Positions 25,844 to 35,257 of a stretch of DNA of 64,000 bases are shown here, one piece after another (within the stretch, counting starts at the first letter, position 1; each line of letters starts with the position of its first letter). The stretch lies in contig CAZNOG010000003.1 of NCBI GenBank assembly GCA_964574635.1, positions 124,001 through 188,000 of the forward strand, written 5' to 3'. Source of the DNA: CAZNOG01 sp964574635 (GTDB lineage: Bacteria; Bacteroidota; Bacteroidia; Flavobacteriales_D; Cryomorphaceae). The translations under genes and the position numbers were made by a program. Under the pieces are notes generated by a model. It worked only from the letters and a program-made list of their open reading frames with translations. It did no database searches and had not been told where the DNA came from.

Positions 25844-27025
25844 ATGAGTGAAAAACCCGTGAAAAACATCGCCCTGTTGGGATCGACCGGCTCGATCGGC
25901 ACCCAAACGCTGGAGATCGTCGAGGAGTCTCCCGACCGATTTCGCATCGAAGTACTTACTGCGCGACGCAATGCGAGATTGCTGTGCGAACAAGCCAAAA
26001 AATTCAAGCCCAACGCCGTCGTCATCGTCGAAGAATCCGACTACGAATGGTTGAATGACGAGTTGTTCCCCCTGGGAATCAAAGTGTACTGCGGAGAGCG
26101 CGCATTGGTGGAAGTGGTGCAAATGGAAACCGTCGACATCGTGTTGACCGCCTTGGTCGGCTTCGCGGGATTGCGCCCTACGCTCAGCGCCATCGAAGCC
26201 GGAAAGAACATCGCCTTGGCCAATAAAGAAACCCTCGTGGTGGCCGGCGAACTCGTCACCGAAGCGGCCAAGCGCAAAGGAGTCAACATCTATCCGGTCG
26301 ATTCCGAGCACTCGGCGATTTTCCAATGCCTCATGGGTGAATTTCACAACCCCATTGAAAAAATCGTGCTCACCGCTTCCGGCGGTCCTTTCCGGGGATG
26401 GAATCGCAACCGACTCGAATCGGTCGGACCCGAACAAGCCTTGAAACACCCCAATTGGGTGATGGGCAGAAAAATCACCATCGATTCGGCCTCCCTGATG
26501 AACAAGGGGTTGGAGGTCATCGAAGCCAAGTGGTTGTTCGCGCTTCATCCCCGACAAATCGAGGTGGTGGTTCACCCCCAAAGCATCATCCACAGCATGG
26601 TGCAATTCGAAGACGGCAGCATGAAGGCGCAAATGGGACTTCCCGACATGAAGTTGCCCATTCGCTTCGCGCTTTCCTATCCCCATCGCTTTCCCTGCGA
26701 TTACCCCCGTCTTGATTTCACCGATTATCCCGCGCTCACCTTCGAACAACCCGATACCGATACATTCCCCAACCTCAGGCTGGCTTACGAAGCATTGGAA
26801 ACGGGCGGAAACGCTCCCTGCGTGCTGAACTCGGCCAACGAAGTGGCGGTGGAAGCCTTTTTGAACCGGCGCATTTCCTTCCTTGGCATGTCGGAGCTGA
26901 TCGAGTCTTGCATGAGGGAAATCGACTACATAAAGCGACCCACGCTCTCCGATTACCTGGAAACGGACCGCGAAACCGCGCGGTTGGCCGAGCGAAAAAT
27001 CGGCGAAATGAAATCCATCGCGTAA
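25844..27025 (+). CDS. dxr: 1-deoxy-D-xylulose 5-phosphate reductoisomerase
   Basis: This 393-residue enzyme of the MEP isoprenoid pathway converts DXP to 2-C-methylerythritol 4-phosphate with NADPH. The Rossmann motif LLGSTGSIGTQTL is near the N-terminus. The metal and substrate blocks PVDSEHSAIFQC, LTASGGPFRGW and SASLMNKGLEVIEA are intact. I use the ATG at 25844 (MSEKPVKNIALLG) rather than the frame start at 25796, because of the family N-terminus and the promoter box. rseP follows after 21 bp, an arrangement frequent in bacteria. Confidence 0.97.
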   Translation: MSEKPVKNIALLGSTGSIGTQTLEIVEESPDRFRIEVLTARRNARLLCEQAKKFKPNAVVIVEESDYEWLNDELFPLGIKVYCGERALVEVVQMETVDIVLTALVGFAGLRPTLSAIEAGKNIALANKETLVVAGELVTEAAKRKGVNIYPVDSEHSAIFQCLMGEFHNPIEKIVLTASGGPFRGWNRNRLESVGPEQALKHPNWVMGRKITIDSASLMNKGLEVIEAKWLFALHPRQIEVVVHPQSIIHSMVQFEDGSMKAQMGLPDMKLPIRFALSYPHRFPCDYPRLDFTDYPALTFEQPDTDTFPNLRLAYEALETGGNAPCVLNSANEVAVEAFLNRRISFLGMSELIESCMREIDYIKRPTLSDYLETDRETARLAERKIGEMKSIA

Positions 27026-27046
27026 AGTAAGGTACACACATCCCAC

Positions 27047-28369
27047 ATGGAAATACTGGTAAAGGCATCCCAATTCATTCTCAGCCTATCGCTGTTGATC
27101 GTGCTTCACGAGTTGGGCCACTTCATCCCCGCAAAAATTTTCAAAACCCGGGTCGAGAAGTTCTATCTCTTTTTCGACCCTTGGTTTGCGCTCTTCAAGA
27201 AAAAGATCGGGGAAACGGAATACGGCATCGGTTGGCTGCCCTTGGGCGGGTACGTCAAGATTTCCGGTATGATCGACGAATCGATGGATACGGAACAAAT
27301 GAAACAAGAGCCCAAACCGTATGAGTTCCGTTCCAAACCGGCGTGGCAGCGCCTCATCATCATGGTGGGGGGCGTGACCGTCAACGTCCTCCTCGCATTC
27401 GTCATCTACGCCATGATGTTGTTCACCTGGGGGAAGGAATACATCCCTATGGAGAATCTCACGTACGGGGTGCACGTAGACAGCCTACTGCTGGACAACG
27501 GGTTTGAACAAGGCGATAAAATTCTGGCCGTGGAAGGGCATGCACCCAAAACCCTCCCGGACATCACGGCCGAAATCCTGTACAACGACGCGCGCAATCT
27601 CGTGGTCGAGAGGGACGGGAGGAAGATCGACATCTCATTGCCCGAAGACATCGATCAGGAGATTTTGAGGCGAGGGGGTCAGGGCCTGTTCTTTATGCGC
27701 TACCCCGCGGTGGTCGATTCGGTTCTGGCCGGAGGTCCTGCGGACAAGGCCGGCTTGCGCAAAGGCGATCGGGTATTGGCCATAGACGAGTCACCCGTGG
27801 AATCTTTCCAAGAGTTGGTCATGGCCCTCCAAACCAACAAGGGGCAATCCATTTCTCTGCTCGTGGAGAACGACGGAGCCGAAAGGGAAGTGCATGCCAC
27901 GGTCGATGAAAACGGCCAACTGCAATTTTTCGCGACTTCACCCTTGGCGTTTTTCGAAACCGAAAAAGAAGAATTCGGCTTTTTCGAGAGCTTTCCGGCC
28001 GGCGTGAAAGAAGGTACGGATCGACTGGTGAGCTACGTGCGGTCCTTGAAGCTCATATTCAGCTCGGAAGGAGTGAAACAAGTGGGTGGATTCCTCACCA
28101 TCGGCAGCTTGTTCGATACCACTTGGAATTGGCAGCGCTTCTGGAACATGACCGCTCTGCTGAGCATCATCTTGGCCGTGATGAACATCTTGCCTATTCC
28201 GGCATTGGACGGTGGGCATGTCATGTTTCTTCTATACGAAATCATCGCCGGTCGAAAACCCGGGGATAAATTCATGGAATATGCCCAACTTGCGGGCATT
28301 GCCATCCTCCTTACGCTATTGCTATACGCCAACGGGATGGATGTTTTCCGATTCTTCTTCGACGGCTGA
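27047..28369 (+). CDS. rseP: site-2 intramembrane metalloprotease
   Basis: This 440-residue membrane zinc protease cuts transmembrane segments such as anti-sigma factors or signal peptide remnants. The catalytic HELGH motif (21-25) is in the first span and the second metal motif PALDGGH is near the C-terminus. Between them are two PDZ-like regions (the second with GPADKAGLRKGDRVLAI). Four membrane spans are visible. It follows dxr and is probably co-transcribed. Substrates are not evident, as no anti-sigma gene is nearby. Confidence 0.93.
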   Translation: MEILVKASQFILSLSLLIVLHELGHFIPAKIFKTRVEKFYLFFDPWFALFKKKIGETEYGIGWLPLGGYVKISGMIDESMDTEQMKQEPKPYEFRSKPAWQRLIIMVGGVTVNVLLAFVIYAMMLFTWGKEYIPMENLTYGVHVDSLLLDNGFEQGDKILAVEGHAPKTLPDITAEILYNDARNLVVERDGRKIDISLPEDIDQEILRRGGQGLFFMRYPAVVDSVLAGGPADKAGLRKGDRVLAIDESPVESFQELVMALQTNKGQSISLLVENDGAEREVHATVDENGQLQFFATSPLAFFETEKEEFGFFESFPAGVKEGTDRLVSYVRSLKLIFSSEGVKQVGGFLTIGSLFDTTWNWQRFWNMTALLSIILAVMNILPIPALDGGHVMFLLYEIIAGRKPGDKFMEYAQLAGIAILLTLLLYANGMDVFRFFFDG

Positions 28370-28426
28370 CGAAACATCCGGAGGCGTTTCACGTATCGGT
28401 GTGCAAACCCTTAAACGATTGGAACC

Positions 28427-28771
28427 ATGGATGTAATAGATGTGGAAGGTTTGAGAAAGATGTCCGGTTACGACGACTCTTTCGTTTCCGAAATCCTCAA
28501 ACTCTTCGCCGAGCGGAGCGCCAAAGATCTGGATGAATTGAGCGCCGCGCGCAAAGCGGGAGCGACCAATACGGTGAAATTCGTGGTTCACAGAATGCGT
28601 TCGGCCGCCGTACCTCTGGGATTGAAAGAGCTGGTGGTGCTTCTTAAAAAAGTCGAATTGGCCATTGACGACGATGAATCGGCCAATTTGGACAAGGAAC
28701 TGGATACCATAGAAAAGATTACGCGAGAAGCCATTGAACACGCCTTACTCCATTTGAAAGTTGTATCTTGA
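28427..28771 (+). CDS. histidine phosphotransfer (Hpt) domain protein
   Basis: This 114-residue single-domain Hpt protein is a helical bundle relaying phosphate between receiver domains. The phosphorylatable histidine is H55 in the pattern VVHRMRSAAVPLG, matching the HxxKG/HxxxSA type of Hpt motif. The next gene, 26 bp downstream, is a stand-alone receiver, so the two probably form a phosphorelay module. No histidine kinase is adjacent. Confidence 0.8.
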   Translation: MDVIDVEGLRKMSGYDDSFVSEILKLFAERSAKDLDELSAARKAGATNTVKFVVHRMRSAAVPLGLKELVVLLKKVELAIDDDESANLDKELDTIEKITREAIEHALLHLKVVS

Positions 28772-28797
28772 CTCAACCTAAATCGTAAATTAGCAAC

Positions 28798-29178
28798 GTG
28801 AATCCACTAGACAAAATTCATAGGATATTATTGGTAGACGACGAGGTCATCACTCTGAGGATCACGCGTAAAATGCTTACCCAAAACGGGTACGAGGTGG
28901 ATATCGCCAAGAACAGCAGCGAAGCCATGAAATTTTTGGGCAAACGCCCTTACGATCTCGTGATCGTCGATATCACCATGCCTTCCATCAGCGGCTTCGA
29001 CCTCATCCAACTCATGCAAAGTTTCGACTACGACGTGCCGGTCATCTTTTTGAGCAACAACGACAACGACTGGACCATCGAAGAAGCCTACAACATCGGC
29101 GCAAAACGCTTTGTGAGTAAAGAAAGGGAGTTCAACTTCCTTCCCCATATCGTGAAGGATATTCTCGCCGAAGGGTAA
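28798..29178 (+). CDS. single-domain response regulator
   Basis: This 126-residue receiver domain has no output domain. Acidic pocket residues are D14 and D15, the phospho-acceptor is D58 (LVIVDIT), the switch serine is in VIFLSNN and the conserved lysine in FVSKE. The start is GTG at 28798. It lies directly after the Hpt gene. Like CheY or Spo0F it probably acts by protein-protein contact. The sequence KEREFNFLPHIV after the lysine replaces the usual KP loop, a deviation seen in some atypical receivers. Confidence 0.88.
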   Translation: MNPLDKIHRILLVDDEVITLRITRKMLTQNGYEVDIAKNSSEAMKFLGKRPYDLVIVDITMPSISGFDLIQLMQSFDYDVPVIFLSNNDNDWTIEEAYNIGAKRFVSKEREFNFLPHIVKDILAEG

Positions 29179-29268
29179 AACCCACAAATTCCCAAAACGC
29201 CTCCACGCTTTTCTTTCCTTCCTTTCCCTTTCTCCCCTACTTTTGACCCTGTCATTTGCGCAGCGGTC

Positions 29269-30309
29269 ATGCTTACGAAAAACTCCTATTTAATTCTCGG
29301 TCAAGGACTGGCGGGCACCACCCTCGCCCTGAAACTCTTGGCTCGGGGTAGGGCGGTCACCGTTGCGGACGACGGGCATCGCCACGCATCGACCATGGTT
29401 GCGGCGGGCATGTGGAACCCCATTTCTTTCCGAAAGGTGATCAAGACGTGGCGGGCGGATCAATTCCTGCCTTCCGCACTCGATTTCTACCGTCAAGCCG
29501 AAAAACTCTTGGATGCGTCTTTCTGCTTCCCCATGGAAATCTGGCGAAAACACGCCTCCCGCGACGAAGCCAATCGGTGGCTGGAAAGATGCGTCGAAGA
29601 GACCTACTCCCCCTATCTCAGCTCCGAATCGGTGGATTTCGATCCCGATCTCTTCGCCCCCTTTGAATACGGATCGGCCGTGAGTCGAGGTGCCGGCTAT
29701 TTGGACACGGAAACCTTCTTGACTGCGGCCCGCGCGCACTTGCGGGCACTCGGTGCGCTCCGCGAAGAAACCGTGGGGGACGATAAAATCGACCGGCTGC
29801 TCAAGGAAGTGGGTGCCGATCGCGCGGTGGATTGCCGCGGGTACCGCACGGCTTTTGACCCCGCGTGGTCATATCTGCCCTTCGGCTTGACAAAAGGCGA
29901 CGTTCTTACCTTGCGGTGTCCGGACTTGAACCTGAACAGGATTTTCAACGCGGGGTTCTTCCTCCTTCCCGTCGGGGGAGATATGTACAAGCTCGGCGCG
30001 ACATTCGAATGGAAGTGGACGGACGACAAACCCGACGAAAAAAACAGGATCGAGCTGCTACGGAAGTTCGAGAAAGCCATCAAAGCCCCGTACGAAGTCG
30101 TTGACCACCAAGCGGGTATCCGACCAACGGTAAAAGATCGTCGACCTTTGCTGGGTGCTCATCCTCGGCTGAAAAACAAACTGATATTCAACGGGCTCGG
30201 TACCAAAGGTGTGATGATGGCACCTTTGCTCGCCGACGAGTTGATCGCCGGTATGGAGGGTGAAGGCGAATTGTCGCGTGAAGTGGACGTTTCCCGCTTC
30301 CATCCCTGA
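29269..30309 (+). CDS. FAD-dependent oxidoreductase, DAO family
   Basis: This 346-residue flavoprotein has an N-terminal dinucleotide-binding motif ILGQGLAGTTLAL (about 9-21) and a DAO-type C-terminus (GIRPTVKDRRPLLGAHP, then NGLGTKGVMMAP). Related enzymes oxidise amino acids or the modified wobble uridine (ThiO, MnmC C-terminal domain). The family block GIRP-----RP-G is preserved. The substrate is undetermined. It is preceded by a 90-bp gap after the response regulator and followed by the surface-protein locus. Confidence 0.8.
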   Translation: MLTKNSYLILGQGLAGTTLALKLLARGRAVTVADDGHRHASTMVAAGMWNPISFRKVIKTWRADQFLPSALDFYRQAEKLLDASFCFPMEIWRKHASRDEANRWLERCVEETYSPYLSSESVDFDPDLFAPFEYGSAVSRGAGYLDTETFLTAARAHLRALGALREETVGDDKIDRLLKEVGADRAVDCRGYRTAFDPAWSYLPFGLTKGDVLTLRCPDLNLNRIFNAGFFLLPVGGDMYKLGATFEWKWTDDKPDEKNRIELLRKFEKAIKAPYEVVDHQAGIRPTVKDRRPLLGAHPRLKNKLIFNGLGTKGVMMAPLLADELIAGMEGEGELSREVDVSRFHP

Positions 30310-30396
30310 CGTGAAATATTGACCGCCGTGGAGTTTTTAACGGTAAAGACCTTATATTGACCGTCTGAAAAGCCCTCTTCAGTGTATAAGCTCGCC

Positions 30397-31818
30397 ATGA
30401 AATATTTCTATCTCTTGAGCTTGACGCTGTTCACAGCGTCGGGTGTGTTGGGCCAGACTCCCGGTAAGATCAATTACCAAGCCGTTGCCAGGGAAGTTTC
30501 CACGGGAGTTCCCCTTTCAGACCAAAACGTGTACATCGTCACCTCCATTCACCGGGGGCAGCCCGACGGAACCATCGTCTACCAAGAATCGCACGATACG
30601 CAAACCAACGCCTTCGGTTTGTTTACGGTCTTCATCGGAGGCGGCGACGTGGTGACCGGCAATTTCTCATCCATCGATTGGGGCGCCGACGCGCATTGGC
30701 TCCACGTGCAACTCGACGCGGGCGACGGTCTCCAAGACTTGGGCAGCATGCAGTTCGTATCCGTACCCTACGCCCTGCACGCCAAATCGGCCGAAGAGGT
30801 AGACGATGCCGACCCCGATCCCTCCAACGAGCTCATCAATACCGCGGTATACAACCCTCAACTCCAGCAGATCGCCATTCATGAGGGCGTCGACAACGAG
30901 GTGACGATCGACCTGTCCGAACTCCCGGTCGACGACGCCGACGCCGATCCGACCAACGAATTGATCACCGACGCATTTTACGACGACACCTCCGGGGCCA
31001 TCGTCATCAACGAGGGCGTGGACAATCAAGTGAGCATCGACATGTCGGATTTTTCCGTAGACGATGCCGACAACGACCCCACCAACGAGATGATCACGGA
31101 GTTCTCCTTGACGGGCACGAACCTCTTCATCCAGGAGGTGAATCCCCATACCGTCAGCTTGGCGCGGTTCCGGATAGATTCCCTGCGGTTGGTGGACGGA
31201 CAGGTTTTGGAGGTTTTTGAGGGTGGGGCATCCACTTCGGTGGATCTCAGTGTATTCACCGATGAAGAGCACTGGTTTCGATCCCCGGAAGAGCCCGTGG
31301 TCTACAACGAAAATGACCGCATCGGCGTGGGCACCTCCACTCCCGAGGCGAAAATGGACATTCACAACGATGTGCCTGGCACACCCGACTTCAAAATTAC
31401 CTCATCGACCGGCGTACCGCTGGTTCATATCGAAAGCAACCGAGTGGGATTCGGCACGGACGATCCCACCAGCTCGGTGGAATTGCGCGGATCGCTCGCG
31501 GTGGGTGTGACCGTAATCGAAGCTTCCGACTCTCCTTATCAGGTTTCACCCTTGGATCACATCGTGGTGTGCCGGCTTACTTCCACCACGCCCCAAGACC
31601 TGATCGTGGCCTTGCCCGACCCCGAAACTTGCCCCGGAAGGCTCATCACCATTCGCAAGACCGGCCCGAACCCGGGCGCCACTTCGGTACACATTAATTT
31701 CGGCGGAGCACAGCTCGACTACGCCAACGCGGTGTTGATCCTCAGTGGCTCACAACCAAAAACGGTGACCTTGCTTTCTCTCGGAGAGGATGGATGGACG
31801 GAATTGATATCCCCTTAA
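30397..31818 (+). CDS. secreted fibre-like surface protein with DDADADPTNE repeats (short paralogue)
   Basis: This 473-residue protein has a signal peptide (MKYFYLLSLTLFTASGVLGQ); I take ATG 30397 rather than GTG 30382. The N-terminal beta domain (KINYQAVARE...FVSVPYALHAKSA) is a type found on Bacteroidota surface and tail-fibre-like proteins. Three D-rich repeats follow (VDDADPDPSNEL, VDDADADPTNEL, VDDADNDPTNEM). The C-terminal part has a fibre-type NDRIGVGTSTPEAKMDI motif, typical of trimeric or tail-fibre shafts. No T9SS sorting domain is visible at the C-terminus, so the export or anchoring route is unclear. It is a paralogue of the next gene. Confidence 0.75.
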   Translation: MKYFYLLSLTLFTASGVLGQTPGKINYQAVAREVSTGVPLSDQNVYIVTSIHRGQPDGTIVYQESHDTQTNAFGLFTVFIGGGDVVTGNFSSIDWGADAHWLHVQLDAGDGLQDLGSMQFVSVPYALHAKSAEEVDDADPDPSNELINTAVYNPQLQQIAIHEGVDNEVTIDLSELPVDDADADPTNELITDAFYDDTSGAIVINEGVDNQVSIDMSDFSVDDADNDPTNEMITEFSLTGTNLFIQEVNPHTVSLARFRIDSLRLVDGQVLEVFEGGASTSVDLSVFTDEEHWFRSPEEPVVYNENDRIGVGTSTPEAKMDIHNDVPGTPDFKITSSTGVPLVHIESNRVGFGTDDPTSSVELRGSLAVGVTVIEASDSPYQVSPLDHIVVCRLTSTTPQDLIVALPDPETCPGRLITIRKTGPNPGATSVHINFGGAQLDYANAVLILSGSQPKTVTLLSLGEDGWTELISP

Positions 31819-31898
31819 ATACAGCCGAATGGAACAATATGTCTTGATAAACGGTACAAGGGGGCGTCCAATGCGAACCAATTCTAATTCAAACACCA

Positions 31899-34469
31899 AT
31901 GCCCTCTCCACATAAATGTGTTTGGTTCGGCTTTCTTTTTTGCATGTCGACTCATTTCGTGTCGGCACAACCACCCCCCACCATAAATTATCAAGCGGTG
32001 GTCCGCGATGCCCAAACGGGATTGCCACTGGCCAACACTACGGTCTTCATTTCTTTCGAAATATCCAACGACGAAGGAGTAGTACTGTTTCAGGAAAATC
32101 ACAACGAAGCCTTCACCAATGACTTTGGTCTGATCTCATTGGAGATCGGAGCGGGAGAGGCGGTTGTCGGCACATTGGACGCCGTCGATTGGCAAAACGG
32201 AGCCCCCTGGCTCAAAGTGTCCATCGACGTGGGTGACGGACTTCAAATACTTCAGGAATCCAGATTCACCTCCGTGCCCTACGCCATGTACGCCGGAAGC
32301 GTGGAAAACACCGACGACGCCGACGCCGATCCCACCAACGAACTGATCGAGGAAGTTCTTTTCGATCACGACAGTCGCGAGCTGTCCATCGCTGAGGGAG
32401 GAAACACCACCACCGTGTGGCTTGGCTCCATAGACGATGCCGACGCCGATCCGACCAACGAACTCGTCGACAGCTTGGTACTGATCCAAGACTCGGGGGT
32501 CTTGCGCCTGTTCCAAAACGGCGGGGAATTCGTCGAGGCGAACCTCTCCGAGCTCATCGGTGGCGGTACCGGGCAGCCCGGCGTTATCACGGCCATGCAT
32601 TTCGACGAGAATACGTGGATATTGACCCTCAGCGACGAATCCCAAACGTGGACGGTAAATCTCTCCGCCCTGGTCGACGACGCCGACTCGGACCCCACGA
32701 ACGAACTGATCGACGACGTACTATTCGATCACGACAGCCGGGAGCTATCCATCTCGGAAGGAGGCAACACCACCACCGTGTGGCTCGGATCGGTAAACGA
32801 CGCCGATGCCGACCCCTTCAACGAACTCGTGGATAGTTTGGTACTGAATCAAAGTACTGGAGTTTTGCGCCTCTTCCAGAACGACGGAGAGTCGGTGGAA
32901 GTGGACCTTTCAAACCTCATTCAAACCGGATCGGCGATTACCGACATGGAGTTTGATCCGAGCTCGGGCACCTTGACCATAGGTGACAATACCCAAAGCT
33001 GGTCGGTTGACCTCACTCCGCTGATCGACGATGCCGACGCCGATCCCACCAACGAATTGATCGAAGACGTGACTTTCGATTCCGGTACCCGTGAGCTTAC
33101 CATACTCGAGGGTGGAATCTCGACCTCAGTTTCCATCGGAGGCGTGGACGATGCCGACGCTGATCCGACCAACGAACTGATCACCGATTTCGACTTCCAA
33201 ACCTCGGACGGCACGCTCCTGATCACCGAAGGGGGCATCGACCACCAGGTGGACTTGACGCCCTTGATCGACGACGCGGACGCCGACCCCACCAACGAAT
33301 TGATCGAGGACGTGACTTTCGACTCCGGTACCCGTGAGCTGACCATCGTAGAAGGTGGCATCTCGACCTCGGTTTCCATCGGTGGCGTGGAGGATGCGGA
33401 CGCGGATCCGACCAACGAACTGATCACCGATTTCGACTTCCAAACCTCGGACGGCACGCTCCTGATCACCGAAGGGGGCATCGACCACCAGGTGGACTTG
33501 ACGCCCTTGATCGACGACGCGGACGCCGACCCCACCAACGAATTGATCGAGGACGTGACTTTCGACTCCGGTACCCGTGAGCTGACCATCGTAGAAGGTG
33601 GCATCTCTACTTCGGTTTCCATCGGTGGCGTGGACGACGCGGACGCGGATCCGACCAACGAACTCCAAGATTTGGAACTCGACGGGCACGATTTGGGGTT
33701 GACCCAATCGGCCACCACGGTGGATTTGTCCAAGTACGATCAATCCGACTTGGAAGAAGGGAGGGTGTTCATCGGCAACTCCGACGACAAGGCGGAAGGG
33801 CGGAACATTTCGGGTGATGTGGACTTATCCGCCGACGGGTCTACGGAAGTTCGCGGCCTGCGTGGCGTACCCATATCCACCGCCTCACCGGACGACGGGG
33901 ATGTGTTGGTTTACGATGCCGATGACAACCAGTGGGTGCCCGTGACTCCTCCGACTCCGATCACAGGTCAAATCGGTTTTTACAGCGTCGATCCAACGGA
34001 TTTCGTGGAAGCGTATTCGAGTTATTCGAATTCAAGTAATTATCCTTATTTGAAACTTTCCGGTGAAACGGCGGCATCCGCATATTTTTATTTAGTACCG
34101 GGCGACATAATCGCACCCATCCATTTACCGCACGGTGCCACGATTTTAGAATTCAGTTCCCGCATAACATGCCTTTTCTTGAACAATGTGCAGGTCAGGC
34201 TGGAGAGGAAACAGTTGTTCGTCGGCGACGGTTCGGTCGAATTGATCGACGTATTTAACGACCCTTGGTCGTTGATGGGAGGAGGTCCATTTGCCCTCTC
34301 CGGGCATAAGAACATCAACGCCGGGAATACCAGACGAGTCGTCGAGAACGATCTCTATTCCTATCGCATCCGAGTAACGGGTCTGCCGGCGTCAATAACC
34401 ATAAACGGCACTGATCCTTTGACGTATTGCAGGTTCCATGGGACCGTCATAAAATTCCAAACAAATTGA
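31899..34469 (+). CDS. large fibre-like surface protein with ten DDADADPTNEL repeats
   Basis: This 856-residue exported protein has a signal peptide ending ...STHFVSAQ and the same N-terminal domain as its upstream neighbour (INYQAVVRD...FTSVPYAMYAGS). Ten copies of the acidic motif D-D-A-D-x-D-P-T-N-E-L follow, each separating a 25-35 residue beta segment. The asparagine/aspartate pattern suggests calcium binding but that is inference. Part of the array is a recent exact 243-bp tandem duplication. The C-terminal ~180 residues form a separate globular domain (from GQIGFYSVDPTDF). No type IX sorting domain is seen. It probably forms a long stalk at the surface, with the following T9SS/OmpA genes as partners. 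Confidence 0.75.
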   Translation: MPSPHKCVWFGFLFCMSTHFVSAQPPPTINYQAVVRDAQTGLPLANTTVFISFEISNDEGVVLFQENHNEAFTNDFGLISLEIGAGEAVVGTLDAVDWQNGAPWLKVSIDVGDGLQILQESRFTSVPYAMYAGSVENTDDADADPTNELIEEVLFDHDSRELSIAEGGNTTTVWLGSIDDADADPTNELVDSLVLIQDSGVLRLFQNGGEFVEANLSELIGGGTGQPGVITAMHFDENTWILTLSDESQTWTVNLSALVDDADSDPTNELIDDVLFDHDSRELSISEGGNTTTVWLGSVNDADADPFNELVDSLVLNQSTGVLRLFQNDGESVEVDLSNLIQTGSAITDMEFDPSSGTLTIGDNTQSWSVDLTPLIDDADADPTNELIEDVTFDSGTRELTILEGGISTSVSIGGVDDADADPTNELITDFDFQTSDGTLLITEGGIDHQVDLTPLIDDADADPTNELIEDVTFDSGTRELTIVEGGISTSVSIGGVEDADADPTNELITDFDFQTSDGTLLITEGGIDHQVDLTPLIDDADADPTNELIEDVTFDSGTRELTIVEGGISTSVSIGGVDDADADPTNELQDLELDGHDLGLTQSATTVDLSKYDQSDLEEGRVFIGNSDDKAEGRNISGDVDLSADGSTEVRGLRGVPISTASPDDGDVLVYDADDNQWVPVTPPTPITGQIGFYSVDPTDFVEAYSSYSNSSNYPYLKLSGETAASAYFYLVPGDIIAPIHLPHGATILEFSSRITCLFLNNVQVRLERKQLFVGDGSVELIDVFNDPWSLMGGGPFALSGHKNINAGNTRRVVENDLYSYRIRVTGLPASITINGTDPLTYCRFHGTVIKFQTN
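33057..33663 (+). repeat. 243-bp (81-codon) in-frame tandem repeat inside the fibre gene
   Basis: Two full units (33057-33299 and 33300-33542) and a partial third unit encode the same 81 residues. Bases 33162-33364 and 33405-33607 appear identical over 203 bp, including synonymous sites, while the older units flanking them differ. This shows a recent duplication or gene-conversion event and makes the locus prone to length change. Confidence 0.85.
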
Positions 34470-34516
34470 CCGCAATTGTCCCGGCATACCGTGTTCTTCC
34501 CCGACCCCGAAGATGG

Positions 34517-35257
34517 ATGGAGCGACTGATCGCCGTCACTGCGGCGCTAGTCCTGCATCTCGCTTTGAGCACTTCCATAAATGCGCAGGTCGTACTTGAA
34601 CGAAGCGTCATCGGAGCGTTGGGAGGCTCGGAAACCATCGGAGCGCACGTACTGGAATTTACCGCCGGCGAAGCCGTGGTGCAGACGGTGGAAAGCGAAA
34701 CGGTGATTTTAACCCAAGGCTTCCACCAGAGTCGGATGATCATTCCCATCTCGGTGGAGATCGTGGTGACGGACGTCACGTGTCCCACCTCCACCGACGG
34801 TGCCATCGAATTGGTCCACATATCCGGTGGGATCCCTCCGTACGAAATCGTATGGTCCAACGGAAAGACCGGAGCCTCGATCGATAGGTTGACCGCCGGA
34901 ATTTATTCCTTTACCGTCGTGACCGACCACAGCACTTATTCCGGCGAGGCCGTCGTGGGATCGGGAGATCCGGAAGACTGCCGTCTACGCTTTTTCAACG
35001 CGTTCAGCCCCAATGGCGATGGGGAAAACGACCTTTGGGTGATCGAGAATATCCACCTTTCGGAATTCAGTACCAATAACATCCGTATTTTCAATCGTTG
35101 GGGGCAGGAAGTTTCCCAATTTGACAATTACGACAACCACACGGTGGTCTGGGACGGCACCTCCGAAAGTGGCGGCGATCTTCCCGTTGGCACCTATTTT
35201 TTTGTGGCCGAAGTGGGGGGTGTTTCCCATAAGGGCTATATTGAGCTGATTCGATGA
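34517..35257 (+). CDS. small T9SS substrate with SprB-type repeat and type-B (gliding) C-terminal domain
   Basis: This 246-residue exported protein starts at ATG 34517, giving a signal peptide MERLIAVTAALVLHLALSTSINAQ; the longer frame from 34427 overlaps the previous gene. Residues after the signal (GSETIGAHVLEFTAGEAVVQT...LTQGFHQ) are typical of T9SS cargo. One SprB-like repeat (CPTSTDGAIELVHISGGIPPYEIVWSNG) follows. The C-terminus has the gliding-motility-associated type-B sorting domain (FNAFSPNGDGENDLW, IRIFNRWGQEV, LPVGTYFFV, KGYIELIR). It is translationally coupled (ATGA) to PorP/SprF, as type-B cargo genes usually are. Confidence 0.88.
   Translation: MERLIAVTAALVLHLALSTSINAQVVLERSVIGALGGSETIGAHVLEFTAGEAVVQTVESETVILTQGFHQSRMIIPISVEIVVTDVTCPTSTDGAIELVHISGGIPPYEIVWSNGKTGASIDRLTAGIYSFTVVTDHSTYSGEAVVGSGDPEDCRLRFFNAFSPNGDGENDLWVIENIHLSEFSTNNIRIFNRWGQEVSQFDNYDNHTVVWDGTSESGGDLPVGTYFFVAEVGGVSHKGYIELIR

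Noticed and set aside
25544..27073. 509-codon minus-strand frame opposite dxr
   Set aside because: dxr is intact and conserved; the antisense product shows no recognisable fold.
32921..33733. 270-codon minus-strand repeated frame (SSLVGSASASS repeats)
   Set aside because: It mirrors the tandem repeats of the real fibre gene and its periodicity is a by-product of them.
31899..34469. Phage tail-fibre or contractile-injection origin for the repeat proteins
   Set aside because: Signal peptides are present and no phage structural genes (sheath, baseplate, terminase) occur nearby; the neighbours are T9SS and OmpA genes.
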